Below, piece after piece: positions 50,455-62,135 of a DNA stretch of 64,000 nt (its first letter is position 1; the number at the start of each line of letters is the position of its first letter). A model generated the notes under the pieces. The model made no database searches. It was not told where the DNA came from and saw nothing but the letters and a program-made list of their open reading frames with translations. Source of the stretch: Lamellibrachia satsuma (Eukaryota; Annelida; Polychaeta; Sabellida; Siboglinidae); NCBI GenBank assembly GCA_033239005.1, contig BSQZ01000012.1, positions 292,001 to 356,000 of the forward strand, given 5' to 3'. A program made the position numbers and the translations under genes.

Positions 50455-50860
50455 GTGATAAGACGCAATGCATTAAATGTACAAACACCACGGGATAGTT
50501 GTGTACATTTTCATCCGATAAAGTGAAATATGGCATATTTACATCAAGGCCACAAACGTCACCAATGTGGCGTGATAGAACTGTCATTTAGAGATCATTA
50601 TCCTTATGAAATACCAAAATATGTTTCTCATCGTTTGCCTTCAAAGCAGTTAACTTTGTTGGACGTTTACACTGCCAAGGACCTATTATATCCAACTCAT
50701 GTTCGTCCGTAGAGTTGACGAGGACCACTCTAGTCATCTGGGGGTAGTTGGGGCTGGATCTGGTGAGTGCGCAGATGGCTAACAAGACCAGTCCGTGCAC
50801 GGAAGGTACGTTGGCAGTATATATCCAACTACTGATGTCTTGTAATGCGATATCGAATTC
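50455..50860. repeat. Dispersed repeat family (copy c, diverged)
   Basis: Order of blocks as at 35130-35350: attaaatgtacaaacaccac, tacattttcatccgat, gatcatta, gttggacgtttacactgcca. Clearly more diverged than copies a and b are from each other. Confidence 0.6.
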
Positions 50861-51375
50861 AGGAGTGGCTAGAATTTCACACTAGGGACTATAGGGGTCA
50901 TGTCTCAGTTAGACTTCCTGGTGTGTTACAGACGAATGTAGGGCATAGTAAGTTTGTATATAGGATTAGGAAGTTCAAAAATTCATACAATCTGACATAA
51001 GTGCATTTGAGCAGGGACATTGCCAGATTTGCTGGTGGAAGCTGTTGAGAGTGAAATGGTGGACTTTTAGATGATTTTAATAGGTGGAAGGATATTTGTG
51101 ATTTTTTTGGCCACTAGACACGTGTGTGCCGTAATTCGTACCAGTATTGGTAAACATTGACGGGTATCACACATACATGCATATTACAAGAGTTAGAGAT
51201 GTCTAATTTTGACAAACTCGACTAGCATGTCGGTGGGATGATGACAGTGGCTTGTAAAAAACTTTCAGAATTTTTGATGGTCATGTTTTCTTATAATCAT
51301 GCAGAACAACATGGCCACCAGTGGGACATGTAACTGTAGACTGAACCATATACATATTTGTTCTAAAAAAGGCCA
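50861..51375. other. No recognised feature
   Basis: Unremarkable A+T-rich DNA before the 32-bp array. Confidence 0.45.
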
Positions 51376-51382
51376 CTTCAGT

Positions 51383-52125
51383 ACGAGTACAAGTACATTG
51401 AGTGATGTCTGAATACGAGTACAAGTACATTGAGTGATGTCTGAATACGAGTACAAGTACATTGAGTGATGGCTGAGTACGAGTACAAGTACATTGAGTG
51501 ATGTCTGAGTACGAGTACAAGTACATTGAGTGATGTCTGAATACGAGTACAAGTACATTGAGTGATGGCTGAGTACGAGTACAAGTACATTGAGTGATGT
51601 CTGAGTACGAGTACAAGTACATTGAGTGATGTCTGAGTACGAGTACAAGTACATTGAGTGATGTCTGAATACGAGTACAAGTACATTGAGTGATGTCTGA
51701 GTACGAGTACAAGTACATTGAGTGATGTCTGAGTACGAGTACAAGTACATTGAGTGATGGCTGAGTACGAGTACAAGTACATTGAGTGATGTCTGAATAC
51801 GAGTACAAGTACATTGAGTGATGTCTGAGTACGAGTACAAGTACACTGAGTGATGGCTGAGTACGAGTACAAGTACGTTGAGTGATGTCTGAGTACGAGT
51901 ACAAGTACATTGAGTGATGTCTGAGTACGAGTACAAGTACATTGAGTGATGTCTGAATACGAGTACAAGTACATTGAGTGATGGCTGAGTACGAGTACAA
52001 GTACATTGAGTGATGTCTGAATACGAGTACAAGTACATTGAGTGATGTCTGAGTACGAGTACAAGTACATTGAGTGATGGCTGAGTACGAGTACAAGTAC
52101 ATGGAGTGATGGCTGAGTACGAGTA
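51383..52125. repeat. 32-bp tandem array (23 copies)
   Basis: Unit: gagtacaagtacattgagtg then atgtctgagtac, with variants gtctgaa, gtctgag and ggctgag in no strict order. Because 32 is not a multiple of three and the unit lacks a stop on the minus strand, all three minus frames are open for 257-296 codons with a 32-residue period. These are not genes. Confidence 0.95.
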
Positions 52126-52129
52126 CAAA

Positions 52130-52925
52130 TGCAAATGTTCAGGGTGTGCATTCAAATATGGGTTAAAATGTATTTAAATTCAAAATACTTTTCAAGATAC
52201 ATTTTATAGCACAACATAACAAGAGAAAAGAAATGTAACCATTAAATATATATATGATATATGAATCAATGAACACTGTTAGGCATGTTGTGACTAGCAA
52301 TGACCACAAGTCCACAACTAATGTTTGCTGAGAGGGTGGATTAGCACCTGCCAATGTCCAGGTCTCAATATCCTCTTTGTACTTTAACCACACTACAAAT
52401 TGGCACCAAACAATCAATACTAGTGCAGGCTGTCTGACTTGAATCACCAAACTTCTTCAGAAGAAGAAGACTCAGCTAGTGGTACTTAGTACTGTCACTT
52501 GTGAGAGCAACAAAGGCATTTTATAGCTAACTGGTGAATGACCCTTTCATTATGGGCTTACTGGAAGAGTTAGGCCCATTATGGCTACTTCCCATTACGA
52601 CTACTTTCCATTGTGGCTACTTATTCTCCTGTTATGGCTACTGTTGTGGGAGCAACTAATTAGACATTGAAACTAGTCCCGTTATAGCTACTTCCTTGAT
52701 TCTATTCTTGAGCCAAGCAAGAATAAATTATTTTAGATGGTATACAACATAAAAATACATGATGTGTATGCATTACAGTTCTATTAAGACATGAATACAT
52801 TAATTGTACAGAGTGCTCAGTATATGATACTCCATACATTACGCCTAACATTATGCATTGAACAGAAGTCATGAAAGTCATGTATCACAAGTGAATCTCA
52901 TTCTAACATCAGCAAGTAACTCATC
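52130..52925. other. No recognised gene
   Basis: A+T-rich DNA. cattatggctac/ttatggctac phrases recur between 52560 and 52700 in a loose repeat. Confidence 0.4.
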
Positions 52926-52929
52926 AACT

Positions 52930-54080
52930 ACAAGTGAATGTCACTTTAATTCAAGCAGAAAACTCAGTACAGATCTTTCCCCCGTCACATACAGTACTGC
53001 TGTTTGAACTGAGCCAGACGTTGGTTCACAATCTGATACTTCCTCTACTTCTGTGGTGGTGGTATGGCTGCATCATGTTGTGCAGGCTTCAGCTCTGTTG
53101 CTGCCTGCACCTTCCTCATCGCCTCCACAAACTCCAAGATGTTGGGGTGATGTTTACCCACAAGTTTTGTGAACTTCAAGGAGGGTGGTCATGCTCACCA
53201 CCCTACTTCATAAAGACACCAGCCTCACTGGTTGTCAGTGTTGACTTGTATTTAATGTCATATCCGGTACACACCCAGTACTTGTTGCCATTTGGCCCAG
53301 TACACCTACACCGGAGCCTGTAGCCTCTGTACATTTGGCCCAGTCCGCCTACACCGGAGCCTGTAGCCTCTGTACATTTGGCCCAGTACGCCTACACCGG
53401 AGCCTGTAGCCTCTGTACGTTTGGCCCAGTACGCCTACACCGGAGCCTGTAGCCTCTGTACGTTTGGCCCAGTACGCCTACACCGGAGCCTGTAGCCTCT
53501 GTACGTTTGGCCCAGTACGCCTACACCGGAGCCTGTAGCCTCTGTACGTTTGGCCCAGTACGCCTACACCGGAGCCTGTAGCCTCTGTACGTTTGGCCCA
53601 GTACGCCTACACCGGAGCCTGTAGCCTCTGTACGTTTGGCCCAGTACACCTACACCGGAGCCTGTAGCCTCTGTACATTTGGCCCAGTACGCCTACACCG
53701 GAGCCTGTAGCCTCTGTACGTTTGGCCCAGTACGCCTACACCGGAGCCTGTAGCCTCTGTACATTTGGCCCAGTACGCCTACACCGGAGCCTGTAGCCTC
53801 TGTACATTTGGCCCAGTACGCCTACACCGGAGCCTGTAGCCTCTGTACATTTGGCCCAGTACGCCTACACCGGAGCCTGTAGCCTCTGTACATTTGGCCC
53901 AGTACGCCTACACCGGAGCCTGTAGCCTCTTTGCTTCCCATATTTGCTTGTGTTCTCAGTGATACTAAACATAGAATGATTCATTATGAAAATGTCTTGG
54001 CTGGTGAAACCATTTATTCTTTTAACCACATACAAATGACAACATACAAATAAACTAATGCTGCCCCTCCTCAACTGGCT
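52930..54080 (-). pseudogene. Second FLYWCH-MULE transposase remnant
   Basis: On the minus strand, FSITENTSKYGKQRGYRLRC enters a FLYWCH finger that resumes after a 43-bp array as RLRCRCTGPNGNKYWVCTGY and ends GGEHDHPP (final H-x-H present; one stop just before it). The next recognisable coding, one frame away, is KHHPNILEFVEAMRKVQAAT and KYQIVNQRLAQFKQQY, which parallels KIHPNIFEVVELF and the C-terminus of the MULE at 29.6-30.1 kb. The catalytic domain between them is deleted. I found no clear terminal repeats or target duplication. Confidence 0.72.
53290..53932. repeat. 43-bp tandem array (about 15 copies) derived from a FLYWCH-finger coding sequence
   Basis: Unit: tttggcccagtacgcctaca ccggagcctgtagcctctgt ac. 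On the minus strand one frame reads YRGYRLRCRRTGPN, the start of the FLYWCH finger that continues beyond the array. Period 43 breaks the frame at each unit. Main variant: gtaca or gtacg before ttt. Confidence 0.93.
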
Positions 54081-54084
54081 AATT

Positions 54085-57000
54085 ACTGGCTAACTCCAAA
54101 AGTAGCCGTAACGGGAAAATAAAGTAGGCATAACGGGAAGACTCCTACTGGATTTCCTGGCTTAATTAAACAAATACCAAGGATCATGCCCTGGACTGGT
54201 AACTACTACAACTGTGGATATGAAGTAGGGGTTTCTGACTGGGAAAAAGGATCAAAAGATGCTGCTTCTTGACGCGAAGCCTCTGTTGCTTCAGTGCATT
54301 CACTGTGCAGAAAAATGATCCACAGTGTGAATTTGTGAAAACTCATCAATACCAAGAAAAAATTAAACCACATCTACTAAATATAACATACTAATACTAA
54401 TTACAAATCAGGGGCTACTACTTAGCAATTAATATCATGGTTATTGCAATAGAATTGACATAATAAGTGTTTTTAATGATCCTGTATTAGAAAACGTATA
54501 TATATATAACTGAGATGCATGCAAGAACATAAATTTTTTGGTTAATTTGATTCATATGCAGGTAATACTACCATATTTTTTTAATTATTGTTGTAATTGT
54601 TAATGATTTGATAAAATAAGAAATTAAATAATTTTCACAATATCATATTGAAAAAGTACTCGTAATGTACTCGTAAAATCTGAGTACATTGAACACGAGT
54701 ATTAGTACATGACCATAATTTCTACAAGTACAAATATTTCAAAAATGTACTCGAGTACATGAGTACCAAGCACTTCAGCCCCATGTCTGGTATACATACA
54801 GTTGATAAAAATGAGGCAGCTCTTTCACTCATAAAAGGTCTATTCAGGTAGTTTAGGATATGAAAAATACTAAATACAGTTAAGGATAATTTATCAACCA
54901 GAATCAGTTAAAAATTTACAAAGCATTTTTCCTGTGTACACATGTAATCAATTAGAAATACCAAATTTGACCTGTCACTTACCTAGGTTTTACTGCTCAG
55001 GTCGAGGGTTCATCATTTTGACACGGGCAAAAAAGTGCCGCATAGAGATATTTCACTGTAAATGCATATTATGCTATTAACTTACATACCCTGGTAATTA
55101 TTATGTGGAACATTTGTCATGGTTCTTATTCGACAATATATGACTTTGTGTCTGTGTTCACTCAGGCAGAGAGTCTTTCTATGGGCACGTCATGGACTGA
55201 TGGACAATCTGCTATTTGCCAATGTGGTGATAACATCATTACAACTACAACTAAAACCTGTCTTCAGTTTGAATGCAACTGGGTGTAATGTATGTCTGGG
55301 TTCACCTCGTGGCCTAGGCAGACTTATTCGCAGAATCAAAATCAAAATGCTTTGGGTAGAATCAGAATTAGAATCGGATTCTGCAGAATCAACATATTCT
55401 ATTTCAGTTCCATTGCTATGAATGCCTTATGGACAGCAACGGATTAAAAACACAGATGTGATGATGATAACAGTGTTACTTCTGCACTTGTGACAGGCAT
55501 AAGTTGGCTAGGCATGACTAAGTGGGTCAGTTTGTCACCTTGATTAGCATATCTAGTGAATAAAGAACAGCAGCAGCAGTTACATGCATGACTGGTTCTA
55601 TGCCTGTAGCTGTACGATTATTATAAAACCATAGGCAGAATGACAACCACTGGAACAGCCATAGAGTGCGCACATGGGCGAAGCTTTGACCTAGTTTTCC
55701 GGTATGTTATCGACCTTACAAGGTTAGTATTTAATAGGTCTTCTATTTGACAGGTCGTCCTTCTGTTTCCTACATTTTTTTTTGGTAAAAAGAACATGCC
55801 ACGAGTTATTCTCACAAGCAACAAGGCAAGGCTGTCTGGAGCAATGCCAGCACTGCACGCATTGGTATTATACTGCAGAGCAGCCAATTCCATGCGGAAC
55901 TTAAATTTCCATAACGTGTCCCGGGTGACACCCTGACAGTAGTAAACTATGAATTTCAGCAGGACATCAATCGCTAAATTATACTTTGTGGTGGATGAAT
56001 GGAATGCCAGTGATTATCGGCTCTGTATTTGAGGACTATGCTTCTGCTGACTTAAATGTCTAGATTAACCAGGACTCGTCATTAAGGTTTTTTGCGCACC
56101 GAGCAAGTAATCCTGGTATTTTACTTTCCCGTCCCGAATGTTTACTTGTGCTGAAACCATTGATGAAATTAATTAAGAGTGTGTGAACAAGTAATCATTT
56201 AAATGTGTCGCTGTTATGTGGTTGTAACATAACTGTTAACATAACCCTGAAGCCAATGCAACGTTGTACAGATATTACCTGCAGTCTGTTCCTGTTCTTC
56301 TACGCTCGCTGTACCCATGAAAATCCGCCCTTCCATGTTAAAAAAGTTTTTGTTTCACTGTTCATAATTGTGCATTGCTAGTGTCGGTTCTGTTGGTCTG
56401 GCATCGACTGACCTGCCAGTCAGCTTTTCGGCTTGACAGAAACATGTATATCACAAAATAAGCAAGAACTAGCATAAATAACCAACAGTGGCCAATGAAA
56501 AAGCAAAGAACAAACATTTCATTTTCTGTCCACTAGACGGTGCTGGTGCTGTCAGTGGTGACTACAGGGGTCTAGCAATACCGGTGACTCCTCTCAACTG
56601 GCGTTATACATTACGTGAAAATTATATCGCATATTTGGGCGTGTTCTTATTTATGGCATTATAATAAACAGCGATAAAAGCATGCAGAGTTTCAAAAGTA
56701 CAGTAATGCAGTTACGTTTGATCAGGCATGTGCTACACAGACTTGGTTTGCCCATGCGTAAATTCGATGCCAGCTTGCACAACCATACATTTTCCTGGCC
56801 AGGGTAATCGAGCAACTGTTAATGTTTAGGCCTGGTGGCTGCTTAGCAACATATGTCCATGTCAGTGGTTGTCATTTTTTGGATGTCATTTATAATGTGG
56901 ATTGTGTTTTGTGGAGCACCGTGTATGTTGATTTTCTGGAGAGAGAAAATACAGATTTTGACAAAAACAGTTTGTTGAAAGAATAAAATTAACAGATTTG

Positions 57001-57670
57001 TTTTTCAGAAGATTGAAAGTACATTAAAAAAAGTATTGATCCGTCCCGAACTTCGTTTTTGTTACACTACTAGTCACTAGTCCTTGTCTGACCCTAACCT
57101 ATAATACAATTTACAGGCAATTAGTCCATATGCAACAGTGACCAAGTCATTGAGGCCAGAGTAATGTATTATACATAAGGTTACATTACAATTTACAGAT
57201 GCTGCAATGTATTTATTCTAGTACTCATGTGGGCTGTTTCTTTTTTGGCTTAGTTATATCTTTAATATAAAGTAATTTGTGGGTGCCTGTTCCCTCACAT
57301 GTGTGGGGCTGAAATGTTGTATGAATGCTTGAGGCCCATGATGATGATTAACAAATATTCGAAATTCCCGCGGGGGTCGGGATATTACAAAGGAACCTAC
57401 GTGGATGTAAATTATGCTTAGTGAATCTGGCAGTTGTACAAATTGGTTGATTGGTTAGTGTAAGGAGCCATCACTGTTGCCTCTTTGTCCCATGCAACCC
57501 TAGTTAGATATAAATTTTGTATGGATATTGAGTCATTCTGGGCTGTTTTACCAGCCTTTAGTTAGAGACGCGGACACTTGTACTTCAAGTCTTCAAATAC
57601 CTTCTTTTATGTTGTACAATAAAAGTTTAAAACTGACTTGGCAAGTCAAGTAACACCACTTTAATATTAC
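54085..57670. other. No gene seen; hAT-style GTACTCG motifs at 54.65-54.77 kb
   Basis: The part 54650-54770 is rich in gtactcg and gagtac motifs on both strands, similar in wording to the 32-bp array at 51.4 kb and to subterminal repeats of hAT elements; ends not resolved. The open stretch at 55119-55421 and the minus one at 55621-55893 match no family I know. 56-57.6 kb shows nothing I can support. Confidence 0.4.
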
Positions 57671-57676
57671 CACCAG

Positions 57677-58089
57677 CAGATGTCACCATTTGGAACATCT
57701 GTGTTAGCAAACGTTACACTGCTAAACTCTCACAACAGATGTCACCATTTGGAACATCTGTGTTAGCAAACGTTACACTGCTAAACTCTCACAACAGATG
57801 TCACCATTTGGAACATCTGTGTTAGCAAACGTTACACTGCTAAACTCTCACAACAGATGTCACCATTTGGAACATCTGTGTTAGCAAACGTTACACTGCT
57901 AAACTCTCACAACAGATGTCACCATTTGGAACATCTGTGTTAGCAAACGTTACACTGCTAAACTCTCACAACAGATGTCACCATTTGGAACATCTGTGTT
58001 AGCAAACGTTACACTGCTAAACTCTCACAACAGATGTCACCATTTGGAACATCTGTGTTAGCAAACGTTACACTGCTAAACTCTCACAA
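57677..58089. repeat. 59-bp tandem array (7 nearly identical copies)
   Basis: Unit: cagatgtcaccatttggaac atctgtgttagcaaacgtta cactgctaaactctcacaa. Each unit holds two small inverted repeats (cagatgt/acatctg and gttagca/tgctaa). Near-identity of copies points to recent expansion. Confidence 0.97.
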
Positions 58090-58660
58090 CAGATGCAAAT
58101 AGAAGTAGTTCTAAAGTCAAGAAACGGCCAAGAAATGGTTCTGCCATTATAGCTCTTTTTGTATTGAAAATAAACTGCTTATGCGTCTACAAAGAGATCA
58201 ACTGAAGGCCATTACAGTAAACATTGTGCCGCGAAGAAACCACAGCAAATCTTAGAATGACGGGTCAGGATTCGCAAAAGATACAGTTTTCACACCGATG
58301 TTCATAACCTGTGCTTAACAAATTCAAAGATAATGAAAGTAAATCCTATTTTATATTTGCATCAGAGCTAATGACATAATATTTTATTTTTGTAACATCG
58401 AAACGAATAAACTTTGTTATAATAAATTCACCTGGGGTATATAATATTCGTACGCACCACACGGTGCATGTACTGTTACTTTATAACTATACTTCATTTC
58501 GGTGTCACCAAAATTATGAATCATCATGGTGTAGCATCCTTTGTTATTAAGATATAATGGATACCACATGTAACCAACATGTGTGACAAGACCAAACAGG
58601 CAACACTGTTCTACACACACAAGTAATTTATTATTGCATTGTGTCAATAATAATGACGTA
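58090..58660. other. No recognised feature
   Basis: A+T-rich DNA; the minus-strand open stretch 58417-58677 has no known domain. Confidence 0.4.
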
Positions 58661-58661
58661 T

Positions 58662-58700
58662 AAAACACCTGCAGCATATAATATATGCTGCAGGTGTTTT
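58662..58700. repeat. 39-bp perfect palindrome
   Basis: Arms of 19 bp (aaaacacctgcagcatata and its mirror) around a single central base. Flanking sequences do not continue the symmetry. Confidence 0.95.
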
Positions 58701-59150
58701 TTTATTATATATATATATGTCAGAAAAATCCTCTCAATTTAAATGTCCCATTTCTAAAACTTAATCCCGCAGGACCAACAACCTTAATTTGTATTCCCCG
58801 GCAAGTGCAGACAGGAATTCCCCCGAAATATGCCTTTAGCATGACTATTGCGTGTTATGTAACGTATGCACATATTTAATTCAGTGACTGATTAATATGC
58901 ATTAATTTAACCGATGGTAATAAAATTGAAGCATGTTGTATGTGTATTGCAGCATTAGTATTACGTGGGGCAGCCCTCACAAAGGAAATAGGTGGCAATT
59001 AGTATTACCGGTGGTTATTCAAATAATGAAAATCTAATTCACAAACTGTTACAGCCAGAGAATAGAACTACCTGGCAATACAAATTTATTGAATTAGCAA
59101 ATTGCTCAAAGTTGTCTCCGGCTTTTGACATGTAGTTAATTTGTTTTCAT
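58701..59150. other. No recognised feature
   Basis: A+T-rich DNA up to the tail of the SINE. Confidence 0.4.
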
Positions 59151-59372
59151 TGCAAGATTACAACATCTGGGTCTCAAGTAGTTATACTCCAAACAGCCAA
59201 ATTTTGAGCTAACGCAGGAGTTTGGACCAACGGCTTTTAGTGTCTCTTCCGAAGGACACGGGCAAAGTGGAGTGAACGAAATTGCCCAAGCTTTGAAACA
59301 GAGGAGGTGGAATCGAACCACCGTCCTCTCAATCAACAGACGGGTGCTCTAACCATTAGACCACCGCTCCCC
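59150..59372 (-). mobile_element. tRNA-derived SINE with conserved core
   Basis: Minus strand: tRNA-like head 59301-59372 with A-box tggtctaatgg and B-box ggttcgattcc, both intact, then tttcaaagcttgggcaattt and a core reading cgtgtccttcggaagagaca. That core resembles the conserved central domain of metazoan SINE superfamilies. The acceptor-stem halves do not pair properly, so it is not a functional tRNA gene. Confidence 0.82.
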
Positions 59373-59547
59373 ACGTGGGTCCTTCAATGTGTAACGTTTT
59401 GAAAGCCCAAAAACGTTTTTTTCCAGTTTTGAAATCATTCTTACAGCCAAACAACAGCAATATATATGGTGCTATCTCTTTATTAAGTTCACAATCAGTC
59501 AAAACCATATGTTTTTATCAGTTTCCATTCCAAAGTTATAACAATTT

Positions 59548-60105
59548 TAAAAGGGCGAGGTGCTGAGTGACAGCCTAGTTGCTCAGACCTCTAATGGAGC
59601 TACAGCTGTATTTTAAAAGGGTGAGGTGCTGAGTGACAGCCTAGTTGCTCAGACCTCTAATGGAGCTACAGCTGTATTTTAAAAGGGCGAGGTGCTGAGC
59701 GACAACCTTTTGAGAGTTGCTCAGACCTCTAATGGAGCTACAGCTGTATTTTAAAAGGGCGAGGTGCTGAGCGACAACCTTTTGAGAGTTGCTCAGACCT
59801 CTAATGGAGCTACAGCTGTATTTTAAAAGGGCGAGGTGCTGAGTGACAGCCTAGTTGCTCAGACCTCTAATGGAGCTACAGCTGTATTTTAAAAGGGCGA
59901 GGTGCTGAGCGACAACCTTTTGAGAGTTGCTCAGACCTCTAATGGAGCTACAGCTGTATTTTAAAAGGGCGAGGTGCTGAGCGACAACCTTTTGAGAGTT
60001 GCTCAGACCTCTAATGGAGCTACAGCTGTATTTTAAAAGGGCGAGGTGCTGAGCGACAACCTTTTGAGAGTTGCTCAGACCTTTAATGGAGCTACAGCTG
60101 TATTT
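59548..60105. repeat. 66/72-bp two-variant tandem array (8 copies)
   Basis: All units share aaaagggcgaggtgctgag and ctctaatggagctacagctg. Variant A has tgacagcctag and variant B has cgacaaccttttgagag before ttgctcagac. Order: A A B B A B B B. In variant B ctgagcgacaac and gttgctcag form a stem. Confidence 0.95.
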
Positions 60106-61175
60106 ATAATGACAGACACACTTCATATAATTGAGCATTTAGACACTGAATAAATCATATGCTACACTAACAGGAGTAAACTACATTGTAGCTCCATGGC
60201 TACTGTATAATTACTAAATCATCGCATATCATTCATTTATAAAAATAGGATGTTACGTAGACATGAACAGTACGTTGTCATGGTATGACTTCCGCAACAA
60301 TGATGCTATATTGTCACTTTGATAATAATATGATATATGATATCTGAACATCCCAAGTGGATTTATCACTTTACAGAGAGACATGTTTAATTTGATTTAT
60401 CTTAAAAGACCAATAATTATGATTTAGTTTCACACAACTGTCAATATTGCAGCTGCACATCCTTAGTACTCATTATAACTTACTAGTGATGATGGCAAGT
60501 ATCATTAATTATTCATAACAATAACTGCCATTAATTATTGCCTTGACTTGATAATGTAGCCATATTTCTGCATACCTTGAGAGCCTAGACAGGAGACTGA
60601 CAGTCTGACTGCTGCGTGGCTAATTGGTCATTTGAAGCCAGGTCCACCAGCCATCTATCCTTTTTCACACAAGCCTATTCATTCATTCACTGAAGCAGGA
60701 TAAAGGTTCCAGGCTTCCAGCACTAAACAGACTGTCGTTAACATCTGAATCAATCAATCATTGCCATCTCCCAACCCCAGCTGCCAGCCTGCCATGGTGG
60801 GTAATGTTTGAACAAAATCCAGGGGCTTATACCAACTTTTTTTAGTTTTTCTCAGTTGGTAGCTAGCTTGCAACATACATTATTGACCAAAAGTGTGAAA
60901 AACATCCTATCCTCCAGCCAATAATTAACTGTCCACCAAGCAGCAGCCGAGCAGTATGGGTCTACTATCAGTCTATGGTTTAATCAGATTGTGTTATGTG
61001 ACAGTAACATTGCTTTTTTGTTTCATTCCAGTTAATATATGAAACTTCTACATCCCACTGGAATTTTAATTGGGAAATGTATGAGTTAATTGTAATTTAA
61101 TTATTTATACACCATCAGTTAATTTGAATCTGTAAGTGATTAAGTATGTAAAATGTTTAATCAAAGAAAATAGTT
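60106..61175. other. No recognised feature
   Basis: A+T-rich DNA with no supportable coding, RNA or transposon signal. Confidence 0.45.
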
Positions 61176-61187
61176 ATGATGGAAAAT

Positions 61188-61305
61188 GCAATAGTAATAG
61201 CTTGAAATGTAATAGTAATATATTACATTGCCTTCAGCATGTAATAGTAATAGAAAGGAAACTAAGTAATAGTAATAGTAATATATTACATTGCAATGTA
61301 ATAGA
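61188..61305. repeat. (AATAGT)n-like degenerate microsatellite
   Basis: Blocks of aatagtaatag and atgtaatagtaatatattac in four clusters, partly mirrored by attacattgc. Confidence 0.85.
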
Positions 61306-61309
61306 CCCC

Positions 61310-61890
61310 AGGTCTTGTCAATTACTCCAGTGCCATAAATGAAATCTGTTAATTTAATCTGAACCTCACGTCATATCCAGACAAAAACAACCTTGATTAA
61401 AAGCATCCTGATTGAATGGTGTGTTGATAAAAACCTGGTGAGAAAAAAGAACCAGCTAAATGTAATGCTGATACATTATGTCAAATGTGTCCAGACTTCA
61501 CTAGTGTCCTGAAGGCATAATTAAACGCCATTAGTGCTGCTCTAGACATAGTGCAGGCTTGAAACATTGTGTGCAACTTATAGGTCAATAACTGCTCTAG
61601 TGTGTACAATGATAATGCTCTACGATTGTCAAAGCACTTACAATAATATGTACATGTGATGGAGACTATCATTGCACTCGAAGTTGAGGGATGATCCAAT
61701 AAAGCACTGTGGAGCTGTGTGGGCTTCTAGCTTCTATGTGCCAATCCATCTCTTCGTGAGTCAGGTTTGCACCAGTTTGATTGAAGGGGTCAAAGTCTGC
61801 TTAGGTAAGTTCCAACCAGTGTTTTTTTATACTGGGCAAATTGCCGGTATGAAATCGTGCTCTGGCTGTATGCTGCATATTGCATGAGAG
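61310..61890. other. No recognised feature
   Basis: Open stretches at 61481-61699 (minus) and 61672-61887 (plus) carry no known domain. Confidence 0.4.
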
Positions 61891-61894
61891 TGTT

Positions 61895-62135
61895 TGTGGA
61901 GGGGCACACAGTGACTTAAAGCTTACAACATTGGACTCTCGTGTTGTCTCAGTTCACTCGGCTGCACCAAAGAGTACCTGGCTAATGTGGATTTAGACAG
62001 TCTTCACGCAGTGATTGCAGCGTGGCTGAATGCTTTCCAGAGAAGTTAAGTTTGTGTCGGAACAGGTCTGCTAGGTGCAAAGTATAAAGTGCTTTGAATG
62101 GTCCTAAAGACTGCATGCCGTGCTATTAATATTGT
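61895..62135 (+). mobile_element. tRNA-derived SINE, + orientation
   Basis: Head ggggcacacagtgacttaaa with a tRNA-like but decayed A-box; the B-box portion is deleted, running directly into gtctcagttcactcggctgc, gagtacctggctaatg and a tail with ataaagtgctttgaatggtc. Same family as 1240-1560 and 14.9-15.5 kb, and the best copy of its tail. Confidence 0.75.

Noticed and set aside
51383..52125. Could the 32-bp units be CRISPR repeats?
   Set aside because: No spacers; head-to-tail units in a metazoan sequence.
51265..52155. A 296-codon open frame on the minus strand
   Set aside because: Pure 32-bp repeat translation; three frames are equally open.
59301..59372. A genuine tRNA gene on the minus strand
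   Set aside because: A and B boxes are good but the acceptor stem does not pair and a SINE body follows directly.
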